Source: Strix aluco (Eukaryota > Chordata > Aves > Strigiformes > Strigidae). From it: a stretch of DNA of 64,000 bases. Positions within the stretch are counted from its first letter, which is position 1; each line of letters begins with the position of its first letter. Of this stretch, positions 23,042 through 35,800 are shown piece by piece. The stretch covers positions 90,598,704 through 90,662,703 of the forward strand of contig NC_133971.1 in NCBI RefSeq assembly GCF_031877795.1. The letters are read 5' to 3'. Position numbers and translations under genes: made by a program. The notes under the pieces are model-generated. The model ran no database searches, was not told the origin of the DNA, and worked only from the letters and a program-made list of their open reading frames with translations.

Positions 23042-26000
23042 AACAATCATTGGGTGGGAAATGCATTTCCACACAACTCTTCCAAATGGTGTTCAGTACT
23101 TCCTATTGCAGAACAGAAAACCTTTCAAGTCAATTAGTGCATTTTTCTCAAATACATTTTTAATACTTGCTGTATTTATATCCAACTCATTAATTTCCAC
23201 ATACTGAACTCAAAACACAACAGAAAATTTTACTTACAGAGACTGACTCTAACTTGATTTACACTAAGGTGGGAGGAGAAAACAATACTAAAAAAAAAAA
23301 AAAAGTCACTATAAAAAATGCAATGGTAGCTATAAAGAATGAAACAAAATCCCTGTTTTAAGCAAGATCAAAGCCAATCAAAGCCAAGTTTGTGATGTGG
23401 TTACAGAATCAGTCTTTTTGTAACCACACTGCTTGCTGGAGAGATTGCTTCTATGTATGCTATTTTAATGTTTTCTAAACATAGGATTATGACTACACCA
23501 CTCATAGAAGCACAGGTGCATATTAATAAAGAGCTCCTTTTACATGGCTTATGATTTTTATGCAGCATTATTTCCTTCAGCTTTCTTTTTCATTAATATT
23601 TAAGGAGAAAGTCACTTCACTATGATATTCAGATTCTAGTGAGAACATTCCTAAAATATTTAAAGTGAATAAGGCAAGTTTCCAGACATAGTGATAAATA
23701 TAACCTCAATCTCCTGACCCCATAATACTTGCAGGTGGGGAAATATACTGGAGGCATTTTAAAGATCCACATGCCAGACTGACCCCATTTTTTATATCAA
23801 GAAAGAGAGACAAACAAGGACAAAGCCATCAGAAGATTGTCTGATGTATTCTCCTGGCCACAGTGAAGGTCTTTACAATCTTTTTCTGAGAGAGCATCTG
23901 TTAAGAAAGAAATCCTTGCCATGACATTGGGTTAGAAATATAATTTCTCTGTGCTTTGGTTTTACATCAGAAGTTGGTGATAATAACTAGATCATGTTGA
24001 GAAATGTGGATTTATTTATTTTTCTTAGAATAAGAAGAAAATAACAAACTTTTTCAGCGATTACCTGTTCTGGATGATCTTCAAAGAAGTTCTGAAATAC
24101 AGCCTATCTTTATCTGAGAACCTCCCTTCCCTGCTCTTCCCCTGAAGAGAGAAAAAAGAAAATAAAGATAATATTTTATGTGTCAGTGGTGCTTTTTGTT
24201 GTTCTTTTATTTTTCTTTCTCTCATGGGTTCTTACTATAACTCTCCCAACATAATTTTTACCTGATCATGGTGAAATCCTGGGTATTAGAATAAGAAATA
24301 AAAGTTTCAGAGATGAGTCACTATCCATCCAAGTGTGTCTAAAGTCATGGAGCAGAGTTTGTTCCCTCTGGAGCATCCAAACTCTCAGATGGCATCCTGA
24401 ACTCTGAGCCTCACAACCTCTCCTAATGGGGAATACAGATCACTTCTTTACATCCTTTCTGGTCTATGTGAGAGAAAGACAAGTTATCTGACTGTGGAAA
24501 CTGTGTAGAGGATAAACAAATAACCTGCTTTATAACTATGTTTACAAGAGAAAAAACAAATAATACACTTTGGGATTTTTTTCTTTCATTGTGGTTAACC
24601 AAAAAGTGGTTGACTGAAACCTGTTTAGTGCTAGTGTGTTCAGAGAATGGAGTGATTAAAGACAAGAAATTATTTTCCTTTATCCTTCTCCTTATCACTG
24701 TTTCCCCTCTTTCTGTTCCTGTATCTTTCTGGTTGCTGGGCTCTGGCTCAATTTTTTACCAGCTGCAGGTGTGAGACAGTATGAAACCTTTAACGAACAT
24801 GTCTTTGGCTTGTGACTATATGGAGTACTTTGCACACAACAACATCTCGTTTGGCTGAATAAATAAAACCCTCTAAACAAACATCCTTTCCAAAGGCAAA
24901 GAGCTACTTGTATTTTGGACTCAGCACTTACTGCACTTGTAAATATGCATCAGCGTGGCTTGTGGTATAAATGATTAGATGCTACATAGGGAGTGTTATT
25001 GTTTTGTAGTTACTGCAGCAGTAACAGTGCAGCACAGAGTACATGAAATTTTGATAATTGTGGATGGGAACTAAGGAATTTTAGTTACAGCTATTCCCTT
25101 ATCCATAAATTAATCTGTGTTATTTTCTTATTTAGTTTGCAACACTAACTTTAAGGAGAACATAGCCGGGACTCTGTGCTACTTTTCCCTTCCACTCCTG
25201 TTTGAACATGCAAGTACATCCTATTGATACAAAAATAAGGGTCACTCTTCTCATATAATATGAAGTTGACAAACGACCAGATACGTACATAAATCCTTTA
25301 AATGACTAAGGAAAGCTCATTTAAAACTCTCAACTGACATCCTCATTACTGCTGTTCAACAACACAAGGCTATTCACGCAATCTGGCTCACATACCATTG
25401 TTTGAAAACCATCAAAACCACAGACAGCCGCACGCTGAGATACAATAAATGTCAAGTCTACAGTGCATATTTTCTAGAATTGTTTAATGCTGGCACAGTG
25501 TGGGTGCCAAGGAACGCATAATCAAACAGGCAGTGCTCTTCATTGTGGCCATCCCACAGGGGTTTGAAAATTGTTCAAATTCGACCCAGTAGCAGAAAAT
25601 GACAAAGCAGAGACATGTTAGGACTTTGGATAGAAGCTACCTAGCAGAAAGAAAGCAAGCATACCATTATGTCAGAAGGTTTTTGATTCATTGCTACAAA
25701 AATCACCACTGTATGTTGACAACATCAACTTCTAGCAAGCAAAGCTGAAGGAAAGTCCTTCAAATTTCAAGTTTAATAAAACAAATGAAGGTCAGCCAAA
25801 AATATCAATTATTGTCACAAGTCCCCTGAGGTCCCTTGATCAGAATTTTGTGGACCATTTTGATGATTAATACCCCCTGGCAGCTGGTATTACTGGATGG
25901 TATCAGCAGATCTACTTGTGTTTTGCACACAGTTTGGCATCTCTAGTTCATTTGTCCAGGACATATTAATGATTAGTCCCAGAACATCTCAGCTCATCCA

Positions 26001-27262
26001 CATCTGGGATAAAGGACAAAGTGACATTCATTACACTCCTTTCTAAGACTGTCCTTTTTGTAATATATTCAAGTAAAAACTGAAAAATGAGGCATTTGTT
26101 TATGCAGTCTGTGCAAAATGTAAGTCAGAGGAGAAAGAAGCACAGGAACATGCTTTCCTAAACAGCAGTGTTGATCAATGGAGTCCAGAAGTTTTTAGGA
26201 ACCCTGGGAGAGAAGAAGCAGGTAGGGAGCAGGGATGGGAATTTTTTTGGCAGCACAACCAATATTTTTTTCTGTACCTGAAAATCCTGACTGGATGTAA
26301 CTGGACATTCTTCTATTGGGCTAGATGTTTCCCTGGGAGGAAAAATTACTTTGATAAGGCTGCCAGATATTCAGGAATCTGGAACATACACACAGCATGT
26401 GTGAAAAATAGCTCTGCACATTCACAGTTAGCTTGACACATCTGGGAATTGTCAGACTTGCAAAACAAATGATCTGTGTGTCATGGATGTCTTGGGTTGA
26501 ATGAACACAAAGGGAAGCTATAGGTAGTAAGTGTCCCCCAGCTGCACACCACTGGACACACTGGGCATCCCATGAATGAGCCACCAGGTGCAGTCCCCAG
26601 ATGGGACATACCTGACCAAGGTCCTGACTCAGCACAAATACAACTTCATCCAGTCCTTCCAGGCTTTCCCTCTCATTCCTCCTATTTCTTCTTGTGTGAC
26701 GTCAGAAACATGAACTTGAAATTTCCATCAGCATTCAGAGTTTCCAAAAAGTTGTTGTTTTGAACACCATTTATTTTTACTGTAGAAAAGTGATCTCAAA
26801 GGGTTTGGCCCAGGCTATCTCTGACAGTGATATTACGTAGGCATGGGACTGAAATTGGGGAAGTTACTATTGGTATAAACCAGCAAACCAATTAACAAAA
26901 TGTAGATTCCTTTCAACTACATAGATTTAATTTTTTTTGTAATGAAGAAAATAACTAACTTTCCCTTAAAAATGATAGGAAAATGGAAGCAATAAGAAGT
27001 AAATTTAATTTTTCTGGGTTACTCACCTAGACAGCAGTAGGTCAGAAGCTAGAATCACAGTGTCTTGAGCAGTGTTTCTCAGCCTTTTAAAGCTAAGAGC
27101 CTTCTAGTTCCCTCAAAAATTAAAAAGCCCACCAACCATCCCAGTAATGTTACCAAACTTTATTTTCCATTTGCAGCTGAATAAGAGCTGGGTTAAACTT
27201 TGTCTTGTAATTTTATTATTTGCTTTTGTTTTCCTTTATATGGTTTATTTTCTCCCTACCTT

Positions 27263-27282
27263 AAAAAAAAAAAAAAAAAAAA
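27263..27282. repeat. poly(A) tract, 20 bp
   Basis: Uninterrupted A-run in unique sequence, not attached to a recognisable retrotransposon. Confidence 0.9.
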
Positions 27283-28246
27283 GCTATTACAGTTATTTCA
27301 CAGACCAATTTCTGTCTTACATAATAAGCCCACAGGCAGGGATAGACAAACACTGCCCCAATTAAACTCCATCAGAGATAAATATAGCTGTGAATGGCCG
27401 AAGATATAAGACTTGTATGTACAACTGCAAGATACAGTAAACCAATTGCTAAACTGCAGAAACGGTGAAAAAGGATCTTCTCTCTCATGTGGAGCAGCAG
27501 CTCTTGGAATAATCAACACAGACATCTTGTTGCAAATATGGGTGTTCTTTGCAGAACTCCTAGGGATTTTCTTACTGTAAAAAAACAAACAAACAGAGAG
27601 AGAACACACATGTAATAGTTTGAAGCCTTTCAGATAATTCAGAATATACTGGAAACAAGTATATATTCCTATGGAGGGAAGAAATTTAAGTGCCTGTTCA
27701 CCCATGTGTAAACCTAAGGTTAATAATTCATACTTGCTCCACAGAGTTGTTGCAGTGAGATCTGATTAATTAATGTTGATAAAATACTTTACAAACCTTG
27801 GGTTTCCAGAGCTATACTATATATAAATCCAAGTGGTGATGGAGATTACTTTCATTAATTTACTACTGCTGTTCTTTGTGTATGATCTCAAGAAACTTCT
27901 GAAATTTTAATCTTAAACTGAAATGTTATTGCATCATATTATTTTAGCATATTTACCTATGATTTCATCACAGTTAAGAGGGCATCAGAGAAACAGATGT
28001 AAATCCAAAAAGCTGAAATGACTTATGTTAACACTGTAGTCCCAAAGCATGACAAATCTCTATACAGAATTGTCATAGGATTTTGACAGTACGATGGTAT
28101 AATGAAATTATTTCTTCATTACACTGTATTGTATATCGTTAAACTTCATAACAGATGGACCAGGACCAGAAGTCAAAGAGGTTTCTGAGCTTTAGCTGTG
28201 GGTCTCCAAGGGAAATTAAATGACAAAGTGAGGTACTTTCATTGAT

Positions 28247-28283
28247 TTTTTCTTTTTTTCTTTTCTTTTTTTTTTTTTTTTAA
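28247..28283. repeat. T-rich low-complexity tract
   Basis: T-runs interrupted by single Cs and ending in AATTTTT. No attached element is recognised. Confidence 0.85.
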
Positions 28284-31200
28284 TTTTTGCCTTATGTACC
28301 ATAGTCTAAAAGAAGAGCTCATAATTCACCAATAACATACTAAATATTTTTGAAATAGTTACTGAAACCCTTAGTGTTTTCATCTTGGAATAAAAGACTC
28401 TGAATAAGCTAGATAATAAAAATAGTAAGAAGAGTTGTCACTGGCTGGATTTCCTAAGAAAACCAAGAATTTTGTGGTATGACTGTACGACTGCACACAT
28501 CTATGTGTGTTGGTTTACCTGTTGTCCTGATAGCTTTTAAATCGATTTGACAAATTTTAACCATATTTGACAAAAGAATGGGCACCTTCAATACAGGAAA
28601 TTTTAACTAGGTTCATCAGAATAAGTGGGCAGGGAGAAGAAAGAAAACCTGCCAGTATTCCAGCTGAGGTTCAGGCTACACTGTGAGATTTGTTTTTCAT
28701 CAACACCAGAAACTGCACACAAGGAACATCTGTAAAAATTACCTGTATGCGAGAAAGTTTTTAATTATTGTATTCATTTTTAGAATGGAAGAAATTAATT
28801 ACCAACACCAAATAAAGACAGAAAGTAAAACTACAAGGCAGCAAGTCTCTTTAGTTCTGGTCCTTCCTCATAGATGTTTCATTTTGCTTTGTAAATTGAT
28901 ATGAAAAATTGAATTCAAGAAGGATTCAGAATAAAGGAATTTGAGGTGAATTCAATATCAATAAATGGAGTGTGCCTGGGAATGTTCTAGGATATGTAGG
29001 TCAACAAGAACCAAATACCCTACGCCTATGGCAGGAAATGGATCAAACTTTAGAAAGAGAGAGGTTGTATGTTAATTGTTCACAAGAAAAGATCCTTCAG
29101 CTATTCTAATTATCGAATGACATCCAAGAATTATTAAGGGAAAGTGCTGGTTGGAACAAGCTGGTAAATGTTCTGTCAGACTAGCAGCATAAAATATCAT
29201 ATTCTAGTGCCTATGAATATTTCCCAGATCATCTCAATTTCTGTTACAGACAAAGACACAGCGTATTAAAATATTTTAAACTTAATCTAACATTTATTTA
29301 TCTTGAAGGCAATTTGTTTGCTTTTGAATGGTTTTGTTAGCTTTAATGAAAAAGAACAAAATAGGAGGATGAAAAAAACCCCCAGCTGTTAGGAAATCAC
29401 AAAAGATTTTGACATTCTTGTCACCACCATGACAATCCTTCATGGGAAGTGTGATTGCATTTCTATCTCCTCCTTTGGAGCCTGGGTTTGCTGATGGGAA
29501 AAAAATAACTACCATGGGTTATGACCAGACACACTCAGAATATAAACTCCATGTGAACGGAGCTGGACTGCCATCCTGAAAATAAAATGTAAATCAGGAA
29601 CTTTTGCACATTCTCCACAATCTTTGGAATCCAGTGTTGGAATGTGCTAACAGAGCGGTCTTAGCAATGCCGTTGAAATCACTAGGTAGTAATAGTTTAA
29701 AGCATTCCCAAAGGTGGTGTAAAGTGAGCCAGGATTGTGCAGAACTAATGTTTGACTCAGCTTTATTATGTGATGCCTCAGACTCAGATCCCCCGCTGGC
29801 ATTTAATCAAGGTTATAGAAAATTTTGGACCCAACAAGATGAAGCTGAAATTTTGAAGTTATAAGAGATCTGATTCCATATAACTATTTGTAGCAGCATT
29901 GAAGAGAGTAAAATATATATTAGGGTGTTTTTGGATTTTACCATCATAGTCTGCTTGGATAAGATGATGAGAAAGCTAGATTTTCTCTGCATTTTCCGAT
30001 TTATTGTTAATTACTATGATGTTTTTCTCTAATAAATTGTATTCACACTAGAATTTTCAAATGCATGCCAATTTTCTGTAATAATTTATCAGAATATGTG
30101 CAGAACTGCTGCATGGAGCAAAATTATAAAACTATTTAGAAAAGATTTATTGCACTGCTTGTGGTGTAGCATCTATGACTTAAGGTCATTAGTATTTCGC
30201 TTTCCTTCTCTCAGATCCGACAATACGTGAGAGCAGATTTAGCACTGGATGTTTAACAACCAAGGATTATAAACCACATAGATCATTTGTGAAGGGCTGT
30301 TTTCCATGAAAAAACCCAATGCTGAAACCCATGTTTTTTCCTCCCAAAACTCTCTTGCTTATTCTCACATTTAAGTACTTATCATAACAGAGGTGCACGG
30401 ACAGACAGACACGTGCAGGTGCATAACCAAACCCCATCATGTAAAAACCCATACTGAAACAGTTCCTTAGCCATCTGATAGGTCTGGAGACGGGATTTGT
30501 AAATAATGTTTTATTACCACCAACAACCCCCCCAAAAAAGACAGAAAGGAAATAATGCTATCATTGATAACAGTGAAGTCTTGATGCTCTTGCTCAGGAT
30601 TCACTCATTTTTTTTACTCAGAAAAGGAAAGATAACAGGAAAAACTTGAGGACAGAACTGATAAATTTAGAAACAAAAGATGAACTTGCGATAAAGATTT
30701 TAGGCTGAAATAGGAAATTGATGAATTTTCTATGCAGGAAACTGCACAGCTTTCTGATCTTTACAGGCACAAAGCTCAGATGAGACTCACCTATATGGCG
30801 CTGACCCACATTGCAGTGGGATGCAAAAACATGTCAAGATGCTGGTGAATCTTTCTCCCTTGATATATTTCCTGTGCCTATTTCCTTAATATATTCTTTG
30901 CTTTTTGTGTCCCAGAAATGTAACCTCTGATTCTTATGAACAATTTTTTTACCCCTTTAAAGCTGTCACTCTTGTCCAATGTCCACTTGTGGCCAATCTC
31001 TGGCACTTCAGAGACAGGACAATAACCTCAAAATATGCTCAGTCAAAGGGAGAACTTTATAAAATGCAGTGGCAAAAAGTACTTGCCTTGATTCCTTTCA
31101 TACCGATGTCAGTAGTAAATCAACTATTTAGTTTAGTGAAAATAGAGTTAAACCACTTATCAAACCCTTATTATAGGAGCACAAAATATTTAGCCAACAT

Positions 31201-32840
31201 CATCTATTACCAAGTGCTTGGTTTAGCATTTTGGCTGAGCTGCAGGAAGTATACTAATGAAATTATTGTCATTTGGGAAACGGCCCACTCTCTGGAAGCT
31301 TGCCTGGATGATTTGATATGAATCCAACATAACATGGAATATTTTTTTAAAAAACTGAAACATACAGTAATGCAAATATGTTAACTAACACTATCTTCAT
31401 AAAAACCTGCTGCTGTGCTAAGATATTCCAGGCTGTGCAAGAATTTTCATTTTAAAGTCTGTAGAAAAAGTGACTATTTTTGGCCCTTTTACCTGAAATT
31501 ATCATAGTAATGAAAGTCCCAGTTTCTCAGTTGAGAGTTGAAGTGTAGCTTTTGTGCCCAGTAAGATTTAAGCCTTTTTATTACAGTGTTTTTGTCTCAC
31601 CATATGTTTAGAATATTGCAATCACCTTGGTAACATTACTTCTACTGCTCTAGTGAGATAATGGTTTTATGTAACTGCTAGTACTGGTCAGTCCCTTAAT
31701 TGCAGAAGAGACCTGATAAAAATGAAGTATGTTTTTATAACAGGCAGCAACATCCTTACAAAGAACTCCTAATCTTCATCTGCAGATCTAATTGTTTATG
31801 GTGTTTTCTTCAGGAGGATGTTCATCCAGACAAGCGTTTTGAAACTTTCTCAGAAACGGCAATATAGAATAGAAACAGCACGCTCCAAATCAAGACATGC
31901 AAAAAGGAGGGTAACAATATTCTGCTTCTAACGTGAAATTTAGAATTCTAAATTCATGCACCGTAATCCCTGCCTGACTGCTTCGTCACATGCTACATTT
32001 TAATAACTTTCATAGTTGTCTTAATGCTGTGTATGCCCAGACTTCTAAGACAATGAACATATGGAGCCATCTCAGATGCATAAATTAGGGCCTATGGATG
32101 GATGAACTCTGTCTCACAGCCCCTGCATCCTGAATTCAGAGTGATCTTTACTTACTATCTTAGTCTGCTTTCTTAGTACATTCCAAGAAAGAATAAACAC
32201 TTTTAGGTGCTTAAAAACAGAAGAAGACACCAGCCTAAGAAAGTTTAACTGAGTTTTAAGCAGGCCACAGAATCACGAAATAAGCAGGATCTTATATACT
32301 CACCTCGAACACTGCTTTATGCTGACTAACTCAATTATTTGTCAGTGCTGGACTTTAAATCCCATTCATCTTCCAGCACTGCTTACACTTTGATTAAAGA
32401 ATTCAGAAACACATTTTGGGTATCTGATTTAGGAAACTGGGAGTAAAACCTTCTCACATGAGGTCTAGTTTTTTCTTCAGGCTTTGGTTATATGTGCTGA
32501 GGGCAGATCTGATGTGAAATGTTCATGGCTGTAGATGTGTGCATGTGTGCTTTTTTCTAAGTCACACACCTACATCAGCTGACAGGATTTGTAGAAATTG
32601 TGTACCCACACATCCACATCTCTTTTTTTTAAAAAAAATTTGTTTTTTTTGACTAAGATGTATGAGTTACTGTGGAAAATAAGAAGAAAAAAAAAGAATT
32701 GAATCAGATTATTCTATAACAAATTTTATTTTTTGTGATAAAATGAAAATATTTCATTAAAACATATAAAATATGGGTTTAAAGTTTAAATCCAAATCTC
32801 ATGTTGTAATTTAGGTTTTCATATTCTTTAACAATACTAC

Positions 32841-35800
32841 AGATGCCATCAAGTGATGAAGAAATATATTAATGTTATTTTGAAAAAAACCACAAAACTG
32901 TTGTTTAGTGTTAGTAGGAGACTCCAGCAGACATTTTCAAGCAGGAACAAAATTTCTATAGATACCTTCTTTCTCTTAGTGCCTAAAAAAATGTCTTGTG
33001 CTCTCAGAGATAACCTTATAGGATGGGGTGGGGCTTGTCTGATTTGGCACAGAAGTGCACCTGTCACTGTGGAAATGGTAGGAGTTCCTATGAATTTTAT
33101 ACTTCTCATTGTACCTGACTCCACTCACCCTGTTGAAGATTTCTCCATATATCTAAGAGAAAGATTTTATTACAGCTTGAGTCATTTGAATGCCATCATA
33201 CATGTTTTGAACAAAAAGCTATGTAAAAATGAACGAATTTTGGACAACTTCAGCTTTATAATTTCTATTTGCCTTGAGTGCATGATGCTGAAAATACACC
33301 TATGTCACTGGAAGATCCGTTATAAACTCAACTATGCTCCAGATTTGATAACTGAAAGATTGTGTGAAACAATAGCAATGGTATGTAACAAAAGCAACGC
33401 TGTCCTCCTGTACAACAGCATAAAAATCTAAGATATTTAACAAGGATGGAAAAAGAGTTTCATAATATGCTTCCACCATTCTCTTGCATTTCAAATTGTC
33501 ATTTAACAATATTGTAAGCCAATTTTCTAACAGGCTTAATTAGAAGAGATCATTATTTGTAAAAAAAATGCTTTATAAATTCTCCATTTTCTTTAATGTT
33601 TAAACACATTTGCCAAGCACAGAATTACTTAGGGCCCAAGGCTGCATTTCTGAGACAGTTGGAGGCAATCAAGTTAAAACTGCCATGGCTCTGCCCTCCC
33701 CCTTGTGTTGCCAGGTTTTGAGAGCTAAACTGGCAGAAAATTCATCATTTTGCTGCTCTTGTTTTGCTGAGTGACATCTCTGCTCCACAGGTTTAGCTGA
33801 TGTGGACGGGTTCACAAAGAGGGTCAGTGAGTATAATTTCTGCATAAAGCAAGAGGCAATATCATTGCTTTAAGCCCTACCTGGTCATGTAGTAACATGG
33901 GGAATGTCACTGCCATAAAGAAAGACTGCCTGGACAAAGCCATTGTAAATCTGAAGACAGATTTTGCTGAATCCCTAACAACCATAAAATAGCTCAGATT
34001 TAAAAAAAAACCAACCAAACAAACAACAACAACAACAAAAAAACCACAAAGGGAAAAAAAAAAAAAAAGAAAAAGGTAAAAGAAATTTTTTTTTTTTTCA
34101 AAACCCTTGAATTCTGGTGTTTTGGGTTTTTTTTAAAAAAGATTTCCATCAAAGTCACCTTGAAGGGAACAAGAAAACAATTTTTCAGTGTTTACTACAT
34201 AAAACATTAACTGGAAACAAGGAAAACACGCAAAACATGCCTTTCAATAATCAATATTTTCTGTCAAGAAGTTACAGATTTCTAGCTAATGTATTAATTT
34301 TTATATACAAATAACCTGACATGTTTGGAATTTGTATATATGATCTGCAAAAATTATTTATGTTCTTAAATTCATGTATATAAGATGGCTGAAATAATGC
34401 ACTCTAAGGCTATGTTTAAACAGAGGAAAAGCCTCACTGAACATGGTATTGTCATGGGAAGCCTTCAATAAACCAGTTTACTGCTCTTAAAAAGATTTTT
34501 TAAATCCTCTTACTTCACAAAGGGTTTCCTAATTGAAATGGTTCTTAAATAATCAAGAGTTGATTAAATCTGAATATTCCAGCTTAATTCTTATTTTGTC
34601 AGAATAAAATCTTGCTGTGTTATGATACTGTTGTGCACTTACATTGTGTACGTTTATGGGATTTTTTGGGGTGTGGGAGCGTAATAGGAGAGACCCTCCT
34701 TATCAAAATGACTTGGGAGGTAACCTTGTGAGACTATTGCCTTGACCTCTAAGAAAAGTGATTAGTTCAATGAATTTCCTGATAGCTTTATAACTGACTT
34801 TGAAAACCCTAGAAAATATGTTTAGAGAGACTTCAGAAATGTCCCTAAAGCTTAGGTTATACAACCCACACAGGTGGTGTTTAATTTTAAATTTCTGTGC
34901 TCAGATGAGGAGAGTGGGACTAAGGTAAACTGAACGTAGTGGGAGAAAAGCATGCAGAGTGACCCAGAATTGATGCAGAACAGGACATCCTTCTTAAAAG
35001 TTCAAGATCAGTTCAAGTAAATGAGTAACTGCTTTAAATATTTTTCTCCATTGTGGATGGCCTTTTTTTTTTCAAAAAAAATGAACTTTCTCAATGCATC
35101 GCTGCTTCTAGACTCCGTAGCACTTGTTTTCCCTGCAAATTCAAAGGTTACTCATATTTCTTCCTGATGGCCCATAGAAACTGAACTTCTATCACATCTC
35201 AGAACAGCTGCCACAATTCTCTCAAACTTGTTTTTACATTTACAAGGCAACAGAACACACATAAAGATCTCTGACATAGTCTAGTGACTTGAAAATATTC
35301 CAGTAAAAATTTTGTTGGCTGCACTGGTCCTGTGCTACTTTGTTATCCTTCATTCAAAGAGCTACTGTGAGAAACGTGAAATAGCTTGCTCCCCTTATAG
35401 TAGGAAATTACAGGTTCTTCTATAGTGATTACTTTAGAGGTCAAATTTGTAATTTTGTGTTGGAGAAGAGTATGTGGCCCAGAGTCACAGAATGAAGCAG
35501 ACATATATGGACCTATCTGTAAAATATATGTAACTAACATATCTCAGAGTACTGAGGGTGTTACCTGGCTCTATATTCCTTCAGGGCAAACCCAGCTCCT
35601 CAGAAGCAATGTCCTGGCACTGTTTGGACATTGGCATGGGTCAGAAATCAACCCACGAAGTAATTCACAATAAAACACCTTCTTATCATGGGGTTGTGTT
35701 TGTCTCTGCCCAAGGAGTGCCCGTGCCACTGGGATGTACCACGGTGTCCTGCAGGGCCTTTAGCTGCTGCTATGGAAAGGTTGGGGTATCCTCTTGGTAC

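Larger units (their letters stand above)
21174..32840. other. intergenic desert, no gene recognised
   Basis: Unique AT-rich sequence. It includes a poly(G) tract at 23014-23041, A- and T-runs near 27263-27282 and 28247-28283, and conserved-looking TAAT-rich sequence at about 21840-22060. A short stretch at 27065-27130 faintly resembles the ends of hAT-type DNA transposons. The longest open frames (for example 30905-31321 plus, 27298-27705 minus) have no domain I recognise and are within the range expected by chance. Confidence 0.55.

Noticed and set aside
27298..27705. 135-codon minus-strand open frame
   Set aside because: No recognisable domain, low-complexity context, length explainable by chance.
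30905..31321. 138-codon plus-strand open frame
   Set aside because: No recognisable domain. Length is within what chance gives over 64 kb of six-frame AT-rich sequence, and no splice or promoter context supports it.
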